Source of the DNA: Rhyacichthys aspro | Lineage: Eukaryota; Chordata; Actinopteri; Gobiiformes; Rhyacichthyidae | DNA length: 64,000 bases | Assembly (NCBI GenBank): GCA_036850595.1 | Contig: CM072154.1 | Location: 7,199,330-7,263,329, forward strand | Direction of reading: 5' to 3' | Part shown: positions 12,401-24,400 of the stretch, piece by piece | How the letters are laid out: each line of letters starts with the position of its first letter | Numbering within the stretch: position 1 is the first letter of the stretch | Notes under the pieces: generated by a model | Database searches by the model: none | Seen by the model: only the letters and a program-made list of their open reading frames with translations | Told to the model about the DNA's origin: nothing | Position numbers and translations under genes: made by a program

Positions 12401-15400
12401 AGACAGGGCACTCTTGTGCGTAGGTGTTTGGAAAGAAACAAGGTATTCTGCACTGATTCAATACAAACAAAATGCTGCTGTGGTTTTCATCGGAGGTAGT
12501 AAAAGTATATGGCATAATAGAATGTGTGTGGTCTTTTAAGCTGCTCCATGTGACCTTTGACCTCGACTTCGGGGAATAAACAGAGGTCAGATGTCAGGCA
12601 AATGCAGAGCTATTGTTGGACCTAAATAGATACAAGACCTTGAGTTGTTTTAGACCCCTCTGTTTAAAAGAAAGATGTCGAGTGGTCTTTTTGAGGCAAG
12701 GCATCTTTTCAGTGCATGTCTTATTAGTTCCAAAACTTTATTCATTCTATAAATCAAGTAAACTTGTAAATTGTCTTCTTAAAAATGGAGTGGACAAATG
12801 CTAACTTTTCTGACTTTGCTATAGTATGTGGAGGATGTTTTTTCACCTTACTCAGTCTCTCCAAACTTTTCCCACGTTTTTAGAATGCTGCAGAAAAATA
12901 ACAATAATATATAAATGCTATTGTATATGCAATTCTTTCTGCTACAACATAGAGGATGGTCCATGTTGTTTCATACAGGATCCATCTTGGTTAACATCAC
13001 ACCATCACATGTTAAGCATCCCCTAAACCAGACCCACTTTTTCAGAATAAAAAACTGGAGTACTCCATGAATGATGTTATATTTGCTGGTATTTTAATTA
13101 ACAATAACTACATGAATGAAATATGCAGTTGTTTACTACATAACACCTACAAAACCCCTTCTGTTAAGTGCATCAGTACTCATGGTCCAGTTTTTCCTTT
13201 AAAAATATGTTTAATTTTCTATCACATAAAACAACATAATTACAGAGCTGTACACATTTTACAAATTAGACATTTTTAACATCGTCGGTTAGCGTTGTAC
13301 AATAAAAAGCTGCGTACAAAACAAGTCGGTGGTTCTAGTAACTTTCATACATCCTTTTTAACTCCCAAAAACCTTGTGCTTTCAAAACAAACAAGACAAA
13401 GAACCAAAATCCAGTTATTCTTCCAAGACAGTGGTAAAAGAGCATCTATCAAAGCTTTTAAAAAATAAAATATTTTAGTGATAAATACACAAAAAGGAAC
13501 TACAATTTACAATCAAACACATTCATATGACTAAACAATCATGACATCTTTCATTGTCTTCCCGTTCCAATAGGAAGCCACAGTATGGTCTTACAGGTAT
13601 TCCCATATTCAATCTAGATCCAGACCGCACATTCGAAACACTTAGGGATGAAAACCGACAGGGCGGATCTTCATCTCCACTTTCTTCAGAGAGTAGTTGG
13701 AGCCGTGCCAGCCGTACCAAGTGATGCCGTCTGAGTTTCTGGTGTGCTCACCGTGGCGGTAAAAGACACCGTTCAGGTTGGAGTCAGTGCAGCAGTTGTA
13801 CCAGTAGCCACCTGTAAGCAGACAACGGAGATTTAGAGTTTTTAATTGACGGTAAATTTGATCAGACTAGCTTTGAGTCTTATCTGAAACAAGTTGTAGG
13901 TTCTATAAAGCTCCCATTGAGACCCATTCAAAATACTTTTTATGATTTTTTATAATTTATTGTTTTTACTTCTTCTGTCTTTTAGTCTTTTTATAGATCT
14001 TCCGTTTGACAAGATTTTGAGAATTTTACCCAAACAAATTGACAGTTAAGCTATCCTTTGTGGGGAGGTAGCATCACCTGTAACTAGTAAAACCACTAGC
14101 TTTGAGCTCTTCCTTTCAAAGTATGTTAAAAAAAAAGTCTGTTTTAAGTTCCCTGAACAAAATCCCCTCAGTCAGACTCACAGATCTTTTTCCAAACCTT
14201 CCACCTCTTCTGGCAGCACTGCGTCTGATCAGAAAACTCATACATTTCTGCGCTCACACAGTGTTTTTAAGCGTTTTTTTTCTCACCTTTGCGCAGTGCG
14301 GCGCAGTCATCCACACATTTGTCATTGTCTTTGTTCATAGTACTGAAGTTGGTGTTGTTGTGGTAGCGCAGGGAGTCTCCAGCATTGCCACTGTAGTTGG
14401 CAATGAAGAGCTTGAAGCTGTTGAGCTCATTACCCACAGTGAAAAAGCCATACTCAGCGTAGCGGGTCTCTCCTTCCCAGTCCTGCATCGGAAAAAACAC
14501 CCAGTTAAACAAGATTTAGGGCATCATTATGTCTCTACGTGTTACATTGATTTATTAGAAATGTTCTTAAAATCAGCGCCATAGGATTACAAGGTCTTTT
14601 TGTTTATGCTTTCTTATTTTTGGCTCGACAAATGTGTGTCTCAAGAGGCTTTAAAAGATTGAGTGTTTAGAAAAAGTACCTCTAGTTCAATCCTTAGAAC
14701 GCTGGGCTGCCTGGTTAGACGGAAGATGTGGTCATTGCCCAGCCAGAAGTCTCCGCGAATGGATCCAAATCCATTTCTGTACTGCTTCCAGTCACGTTGA
14801 AAAGAAGTCAGGCCAATCTTGCGCCTTTGGATCAGTGTCCAGCCACCTCCCTTTGTGTCCATATCACAGTAGACCTAAAACCAAAATCCACCGAGTTATT
14901 CAAACTAAACTCCAAACTGCAAACGAGGAGGAAGTTCACAATACTTACATTGAGCTCAGGTGTTCCCAGAAAGTCGTCTTTGGGCAGTTTGTATTCCCCA
15001 GAGATCCTATAGTTCTTGGAGTATAGTGAAGCACAGTCATATATGGCATCTGGAGAAAGAAAAGAAGTCTTAAGTGATGCTCAAACCATATGTATTTTAT
15101 GAGCACGTCAAAAAAAATGTGTCGTAAATTGTTTCAGCTTTATGGAGATGGAGCGATTGACCAGATGAAAAAAATGGCCTCTTGACCCACTAAAAGACAT
15201 CAGATTAGAGGGAAATTATGCTCTTCATGGTTCAGTATTTTAGTATGGCATTGTCATTAATAGGGATTCGAGTTCACAATAGTCAGACACAACCTTTGAA
15301 AGGAGTCTGTTCTCCCCCTCATCGTCGTGTAATCTCTTCCTGCTCTGCTCTCCTGTCTCTAATTTACTCCGCTCTTTAAAAAAAAGGCTCTCTGTTCTCT

Positions 15401-18400
15401 CAGCCACCGCCACAAAAGTGCTCCTTGTTAAGTCCAACTGTTAAACTATTGAAATAATCAATTACGTCATGCCTGGTAAACCTCTCGGCACTACTGATTA
15501 GTCCCATTTTCAAATAAAGATAAATGGGAACGATGATGTGGCTTTGATGGAAGCCTTTTTTCTGACACATTTGCAGATGAGATCTTACAGCTGCAACTGA
15601 ACGCTTTTACTTGCTCTGGGGCAACTTTCAAATAAGAGTTTGTGTGAGACGCAGTGGAAAAGATTGATTATAGGGTATTGGATATGCATACTGAGAAATG
15701 TGAATGGTGATTATAAGCTCGTAAAAATCATTAAATGAATGATTGAATGATGAGAAAATTCCAGAAGAGAGAAGCTTTTTACAAAAACAATCTATTTCAA
15801 TTCTGTTTCTAATAATTGCTGGTTGCACTTAATATAAAGACTCAAGTTGGACATTTTTTCACATGCTTGTCTAAATGAAGTTAACAGTTTAATTTAACAG
15901 ATGTGTTTCTTACCTGATGAAGTCTGGGTCGCCGACTGTAGCGTTTGTAACTGCATGATCTCCACGCGGTTGTTGATCTCCGAGTACTTGCTTTCCGCCT
16001 CCGTGACCCGGGCTTCCTGCTGCCGGTTCTGCTGGTCCAGCTCCATTATTTGCCTGACCACGCTGATCAGGTCCGTCTCCTGTTTGCGGCTCAGCTCCTC
16101 CACCAGACTTGTCAGATTGGCCACCTGGACCTTAAGCGAACGGACCTCGTCGCAGCACTGCGCTTTGGAAGGTTTAGGAGCAATCGGTTTCTTTTTGGGA
16201 TTCTGAGCCCATGTTACGGCTAAAAGAAGCAGCGTGACCTGTAGAATGAATTGGAGTTTCATTTTTCTTTGGTAAAAATTCTAAGCTTTTCTGTAGAAAG
16301 TCTTGGAATAGTTCAGTCTTTGATGTCTTCAGAAAATCTCAAAGAAGGCAGTGAAGTTGAAGCTCTCCTTGGACCAATAGCTTACCTACTCTCACTATTC
16401 CCAAAGTGAAGCACTCCTCAGCCTGAGCATCTTAAATATTTAGCAAGTGGGTCCTCCCCCTTCTCTTTGAGCGCACACTGTACTGACCCTCTCCAACCTT
16501 CTGGGTGGAGGACCTTCCCCTGCCCCCCTCTCTAACTATCCCCTCATCTTAACTTTCACTCAATGCTCCAAATTTTGGCCCCTGAGTTTCCTGCTTTTGT
16601 CAGGTGTTGAAGCTTTCTGGGCACTAAATATATTTTAATGCCTGGAAGCATAGCATTAGAGAGATTAGAAAAAGGCAAACCAGACTCACTAAACTCTGTG
16701 CATGTTCAGTCAATTACTACTTGTTACTTACTTGTGAAAATGCATGGACTGTTGGTAGAAGCTGTGTGCCAAACTTTTCGGTACTATTTAATTTTTTTCA
16801 TTAGCCTCGCTGTATGTAATTTTCGTTTTCCTTTTAAGGCTTTAATTATCCTTTTAATGATAGTTTTGCCTCTGTCCTCAGGGCTGTGAGTAAATGGGGC
16901 CTTCACACGTCAAGAAAGTCGCCAGTACTTTTAATTAAAGGTTAAGTATACCGTTCATGCTACCGAAAATTCGAAACAGGCATGTTTTGTTGTTCTTTTT
17001 GGCATCGGGTTTCAAACGGGTGTTCGTAGAAGAGCTGCCAGGGTTAAATTAGGTAAAATCGTTTGCATTAGGAGGAAGGAATCTGTTGAGAAAAAAGGCT
17101 GGCTAACACTCAACATGCCAGCTACATTTGTAAAGGTTTTGCCCCCTCACAGGAACTGGAAGTAGCAAAAATTGCTACACGGTTTTCACAGGAAACCAGA
17201 AGAGGTTGTTATTAAGTGAGATTTTTATGACTGTATGTTGCTGGATAAACAAAATGTTGATTGAAATTTTGTTTCTGTTTGTCGTCTATGCTAGATGCAT
17301 GTTGACTGAATTTGTTTTAGTCAAATATTTTGTTAAAAGAGGTTAGGTAACTTATTCAATAATCAGTCAATATGTGTTATATTAAATAGAATGTTTTTAT
17401 GTGCATTTTATTCATCAGATGTTATTTTTATTATTTGTAGCAATCCCAGCAATAGTTTTTTTCTAAACTAAAATTTGAGCCATTTCCCTAATTGGCCATT
17501 GAATCAGATAAATGTATTTAAAATCCATTTTCCAATGGCCCTACTTGCAACATTCCATAGTTTAGTCTCAGTGGTGTTGCTCCTTTCTGCCTCTCCGGAC
17601 TGGGAGTTTGCTGTCACCGGGTTAGGGAATAAATGCCTTATACACTAACCTGTAAAGTGGCTTTAAATTCAGATGCTATAACTACTAATATCAGCTGTAT
17701 AAAGCTTTAAAAATATAAGTCGATGATAATTGCTCATACAGTTGTGGCAATAACAGCAAATGGATCGAACTGTTTTTGTCATTATACAGTTACTGGTCAC
17801 TATTTGACACTAAATAGACAAAAAATGTAATTGTATCCTGAGTGTGTCTTTTCCTTGCCCATTCTCCAGAGTTTCCTGCGGATCTTGGGGGATGTATCCC
17901 ACAGTCATCAGTCAACACAGTGGCGCGGTGGTGATCCTATCCCGCATCTCTGTGTCATGCCCTTGTCCTGCCTGTGGGCTTTGTATGCTAATTGATTGAT
18001 TGACAACTTGTTTAAAGTGTGGGCAAGCTTAAGGATGAAATTAACATTCTTGTCGTTCTAAGGTGTCAGGCATCAGAGACTGAGGCCCTGTTGAGTCTCA
18101 GCAGAGTGGAATCCTTGTCTTATTCCAACAGCCTTTATGTAGCGCTGTGCTGCCAGCCTAGTTGAGCTGTTTCTGGAGGAGGAACAAAATCAGACTGTGC
18201 ATGGGCTTGGACGGGCCTGCCAACCTGATGTTTGGAAATAGCTGTTGCCAGGATAAAAAGGCCAGATTATGCCACAACAGAATCAAAAAGAACATTCCTT
18301 GTTACAGTATCAGGTGTTAGATTCAACAATAGAGGGTCACAGAGAGGGTTTTGAATGTTTCATGGGTAAACCAGCTTTGTCAGCTCGGATGTTTTATAGC

Positions 18401-21400
18401 ATGAGTCAAGTTTTCAGTAGTAAACACATCACAATAACATTTGCATTTCTATAATTGGAGAATATAGACATGGAAATCTTCATAGAACCCAATAAAATTC
18501 CATTACTTTCTCTTTCTGGAACTGGCCAGAGACAAACTGAGCACTGACAGAGGAAAAGACCACTCTTTTTTTTTTTTTTTTTTTACCAGCATACATTCTT
18601 GCATTTATTGCAGGCATATATGGACTTCAAATCCATATTTTTTAAAAGTGAAAACACCATCAGACCTACAGTATTTAAACAAAGTCTGTTTTTAGACCAA
18701 CAGTTTGTCCCTGCTAGACTACCGTAGGTGTTCACAAGAGTGTGACATGTAGACTTGTGGTCTGAAATGTTACAGTTGCATTCTGATAAACTAAACCAAT
18801 TTAATTTGCATCGGACATTTATAATGGAAACAATAACATTTACTCAAGGCCTTAATCTTCATTAGGAATGGAAACATATAAAAGTCAGACACTTTTTAAA
18901 GTTCATCTACTACTAACAGTCTTTGACATCACTTAAGTTTATTTTCTTCTTGGCAGTTAATATTATTCACCTCATTTTTTTCATGTCATTTGTAATTTAG
19001 CTTCAAATTACATATGTATTTTATGGAAACATACATTAAAACAACATATCTGTATTTATCATTTCCCATTACTGTGGAAGGAGCTGCAGGTAAGATATAT
19101 TAAAATGGCTGTGACATGTGTCAAACAAAATGACACCTAAACTCGAGTCTACCTTCTTCTTACATAATCCCAAATGACAAACAAGGGCTTGGTTTGATAC
19201 GTCTCAGGTCTGTTATGTCTCTCCTTCAAAGTGTTTGGATTAAGTCCCTCTTCAAGTTTTCCTCTTGGTCTGTTAAGGCCGAAAGGAAACATTTCACATT
19301 GTTCTGCTTAGCATCATGTCAGTATCAAGGGGGCTGCGGTTTTAGGTGTAAATATAATGGGTTCACTCAAACCAAATTCTCCAAATATTACATAATGGGC
19401 TTTTTTAGCTTTGATGTGTCACAACATTTGGTTATGTTTTGGATGAAAGGAGCTGTTTCCTTTTGGCTGTAATTTTGGTCTGAATCAAGAAAGTTGCTGG
19501 CTACTGCTCATAAGCTGTCACCTCTTTGCAAGGTCCTTTCACAAATATCTGTCATGTTAGGAGACACATGTCTAGGCACATATCCATATCCGTAAGGAAT
19601 GGGATGGAGAAGTTATTGTGGTAACTTTTTAATACTGAAGTTTAAGCTTCATTTTAAAAAATCATTTAGTTTATGAATTCTGCAGAACTATATCCTCAAA
19701 ATGTTGACTCAGCTCTTTCTCGTCCTAGTTAACAATAAGAGCTGCGCTAGTTTTCAAAGGTGCTAATAATAACATAAGATATATAATATAATATGTTTGA
19801 TATTTTGGATATAAGTGGAGAAGTATAGCTGGAAAATGTCTGCTTAGCCTGTTGCACCGTGGTGCTCACACTTCCTCAATATCTACCCTGTCACAGCAAT
19901 GGTAAGACATTCTAAGAGGACTTCTTTATGAGCCAAACAGGAAGTGACTGTGCTGTAGCTCACCACTCCATCTAGTGGTGCAATGTGGTTCTACAGGCGG
20001 TCTGGTACGTCTGTTGATATGTTCTTAGTACAACCCACTGACGTCTTTGGCCTAATGTCATTAAGTATTTAGTCCTTGGTACTAGTTTTGTAAATAGACC
20101 TCTGTCGAAATGTCATCTTATACATCTGATCGCTTGGCTTATGTCTTCAAATCTGATCTGATGATTTTATTTGCCATTTGGCATGCCCATAATTCCTAAC
20201 TTAAGTTAATTTATGTGCGTCAGTCTCTTTTGGAAAAATATGGATAATTAAACTTCCTGGATTTTGTACTGCCCTAACTGCTCAGTGAGTCACTTCTTAC
20301 TCTCCAGCAATGCATCCCAGCAACATCACTTTCCTTCTGGCCCTGGAGGAAAGGCCAGCTGGATGCCTTTTATATGTTTAGCATCACACTGTTTTTCCTT
20401 CAAAACAGCTTCTTTAAACTCTCTATATAGCCTCTAACCATGTCTCGCCAGACTCTGAAGAATGTCCTCCTACCCTCCGTAAGACTGGCTAAACAACACA
20501 GTCTTTCCTTAGTGCCTTTCTCTGAAAGCTTTGGGAAAATGATATTAAACTTTTCTGTTTGCCTTTGAAGCTAAATTAAACACATTGTTGAACTTACTAC
20601 AGTTACCACTCACGAGTTTTGTTTTTTAAATATTGTGTATATAGTGCTGATGTTTTGTCCCAGAAGTCACTGGAAAAGATGTTTTGTGGTCACTCAGCAG
20701 GTACTCATGGGCTCAGTTACAGGAAAAGCAAGGTTGGGCTTGTGGATTTCCGAAGCTTGTATCTCTGAACTTAGAATTACATAATCTTAACAGTAACCTC
20801 TTCCACCTGTCAGCCTGGCTCTGTGAAAACTGTGAAAACAACAGCATTGACCTTTTACTTTTAACATAAATTGGTGACCATACAGTAAATTGGCCACAGC
20901 CAGTCAATGAGTGCATATTATCTTTTAGTGTATTTACTGGCAGTTGTCCATTTACACCTAGAGCAGTTGAGATCTGCTTTATCCACTTGTCACATAGAAA
21001 GGATAAGTAATAAAAATGACTATTGGTGAAGTCACAAAACCATAGCCATTTAGTATTTTTATGCATTTGCTTTGCTTGAGAACTCTATGGGAGTGGTAAC
21101 TATTGCTTAATATACATAAAGATGACTGCAAGCACAGCTTTAGCTTTAATGGTATTACTTTACTGCTTCTTAGATAAAAACTACAGCTTGATTTATGCTC
21201 ACATCTAGGTGGATATATTTAGATGTTTGGAGGTTGTTGGCTGGGAAACAGAATTTTCAAAATGCCTTACAAAGTTATAAAAAATAAATAAATTACAACA
21301 TGAAGACAGGTAAAACAGAGCTTTTCTTATAGATATCATGCTGAATGTTGTTTTTGTAATGAGAATGGGCATATATATTTTTTATATTAACAACAGAAAC

Positions 21401-24400
21401 AATAATTGTGGCCACAAACTGGGGTTTTAGGACTAATGATGAATTAAAAAAAAAACTTTTATGACTTATAAAGTAATGCTGCAAAAAATAAAATAAAATT
21501 AAATAAAAGGTACACTGTACCTATGACTTCAGAGTTTCAGAAAATCAGAGTTTTGCCATTGTTTATGATAATCCAATGGTATGGTTTTGACAGAGGGCAA
21601 AAACATCATTAACTGCCAGTCTTACTATTCACTTCAGGATATTGAATGGGAAAAAAAGAAAAAAAAACAAAAACACTTTTAATACAGCATTTCAAACTGC
21701 TATAATTAACATTGGAGAAAGATAAAAGCATGTGGTCACGTCTATGCAAAATTACTGTTTTAAAACTTTGTATTTCAGATGACCTTAAAAATTTAATTAC
21801 ATTTTCACCTACCAGGAGAGACCATAAACTGGTCACGTAGAGGGCCTCAGTAAACTTTTCCATATTTACCATAATGAGGGAGACTGTATGCACTGGGGCA
21901 TGTCCTGCCCAGAGAGTGGCAGACTCTCTGAACTGGCAGACCATCAAGAGGTCTGGTGGCTTTAGTCCAGTGATCACTACCAGGTGGCTTCTGTTGTTGT
22001 TAGGCAGGGCCAGACCACTGACCGTCTGGTCACCGGCAGACGGACCAGTAGCAGGGACAAACAGTACTCATGAGGAAGGGAAAGGATTAGCTGTTATCCC
22101 CTTTGAGATGGTCCCCATACTTTGCGTAAGCATGGCTGGATTACATGACAGTACTTCAAAGGGGCATTTCGTGACAATCAGACATGAAAATCGTTGTTTC
22201 TTTGGAGGGAAAACAAAAATCTGTGGTGCCAACTTTAGCTTTCCATTGTTTATCACTGGCTACATCCATACAGCATGGTAAAAAAAAAAAAATCAGCTTC
22301 TCTATTCCACAACAACGATTTAGAAATAATGAAAAGATCGTTGCCAAATTATTTGGAATGAAGCTGGTTGATGAAAATATAATGGTGTTAATATTTTTCT
22401 CCTGCAAATAATCAGACAGCCATGAATGAAACATTGGAGTCTGCACAATTGTTTTCAGAAGCCTTTGGGGTCATCCATAAAAGATGTTCTCATGCTGCAG
22501 TGGATGCTTGAATATTTATGTCATGTCTATGACTACATGTTGGGGATTTGGGGTTAGAATTTTCATAATGTTGATGGATGTGTTTAAGAGCTATTGTTTT
22601 CTTAATTTCTTAGTGCATCTCTCACACTACAAACACGCACTTGTAAATTTTAGTGGGTTCTGTTGTATTTTGTAATTGTCTTTGTGTGGTTTATTTTTCA
22701 CTTTTCCATTACATTTGTCTGCACTTACGTTACTAATTTGAAATGTTGCCTATATGGTGTTTACTGCTACAACTAAAAAAACAAAACCCAGCTACATATC
22801 GCGCCAGTCGCTAATGTTCTCTCCTGAGGCACTGACACAAAACACATGTAGTCATTCAGGTATCATTTGCCAAAACCAGCTTGTTTATGCATTATTTTTA
22901 GTGGCTAATGCAAATTTGTCATAGAAAATGGATTGTGGTTTACTTAACTTGCACAAAAATACACACACAGCTTATGCCTTCATTAAAAACAGAATATCTC
23001 GTGCTGAAATGTAGTCTTATACAGCTGGTACAACAAATTTCCTTCCACTGCTTCAGCAACTGGCTGCCATTTCTTGCTAAAAAGCTGGGGCAAGTAATCT
23101 TCTAGTATAAATAAAACTAAAAAGATTGCAACCACAGTTTCCATTGTTTTGAAGGGGAAACAATATATCTTAATTTAATTCAGACTTATGTAATATGATC
23201 AAAGAACTGGCATGTTACACTGGAAATATTTAATGGTCTTTCTGATTGAAATGTATTCAGTATGGAGCGTAAAGAGCAGTTTGTGTGTAAGGCTGTTTTT
23301 TAGTTTACATGGCAACTGCAGCATTCCAATGAGGTAACTGTCAGGCTGGTTTTTTTGGAGCCAGCAGCCACACTTTGTTCTGCTGACCCCTCGACCTAAA
23401 GGTGAGGAACCCAGGAGACACATTCTGCAGCGGTATCCCAATGGTCATACTGTGGTGTAAACAAGGGTGGAATGGTTTCTCCTCCTGACGACTCGGTGGC
23501 CTCGGAACTGACAAATGGAAAAAGCGAAACAAAAAACTGTCACATGAAATTTGGACGTAATGGACATCGACAAGATTTATGACTTCTAATATCTGGTGGT
23601 AGATTGAAATTTTCTTTTGTCTGCCTCACTCTAAAGAAATGCGTTCCCCCACTGAGGTGAGCAGTGATATGCTGTATTGGTAGTGTGTCCCAGTCTGCTT
23701 GATAGCAAAGGCCTTATAGCACACAAATATAATGACACTTAGGCAATAAATCTTATAAAACTTAAATCTTAACATGTGTATTATTTTTTAGATTAGTTGT
23801 AGTATGCTCGTGATAGCCTGGAATCAGTGATAATACAAGGTCAACACAAGTAATCTCACAAGTGTGATCAAAGAAAAAAAATCCAGTAGTGTCTGAAATT
23901 TAGGATAATTGCAGAGTGCTGCTGTGACCTATATTAAATAATCATAGTAAAATATCTTATCTAAATAGCAGTTAGCAAGTAGGCTTTTAAACAAGTTTTT
24001 TTGTTTTCTCTCTTTTGTATTTACATAAATGTCTCTCAAGGTGACAGCCTGTTGGTGAATAGTACAGGGTCTATACAATTATGAAAATATCTGTTATTGT
24101 TGCTTTAGTTCAGAGTAATAGATCTTTACATCCAAGTGTGCTATGCATCAGATTGCTAATTGAAGTTTCACAGACATGTATAATCTTACTCAAATGCAAA
24201 AAATAGCATCTTGTGAAAGTGGGCTAAGTTAACCTTTGGCTGGACATAATCATCTTTATAGTTCAACCCTACCAAGGTATGAAGTGAAATCTCAGATGAC
24301 TGTGTGTCATGTTTTGATCCAATATGTCTGACTTCCTGTTTGTTGTTTTTATTGTAAACCTCACGATGTAAGATAATTGTGTTTTTGTTGTGTTAGAAAT

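Larger units (their letters stand above)
10319..13641 (+). other. mtor: First part of giant mtor intron, 3' side of angptl7
   Basis: Intronic for mtor and downstream of angptl7; it includes the angptl7 3' UTR (13641 down to perhaps 13190). A GC-richer block at 10700-10975 and the CA/TA microsatellite at 11371 are the notable items. A lone cccagcccta near 11323 may be the end of a decayed MITE. Confidence 0.75.

Noticed and set aside
14102..14584. 160-codon plus-strand frame
   Set aside because: It is the complement of angptl7 exon 4 and its introns; no homology of its own.
15240..15437. Minus-strand frame with a hydrophilic, charged product in angptl7 intron 1
   Set aside because: Not flanked by splice sites that keep the angptl7 frame, and the human protein has no counterpart between the coiled coil and the fibrinogen domain.
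21874..22281. 135-codon plus-strand frame over the CAGAC cluster
   Set aside because: Composition reflects the GC-richer block and no protein family is recognisable; the regulatory reading is preferred.
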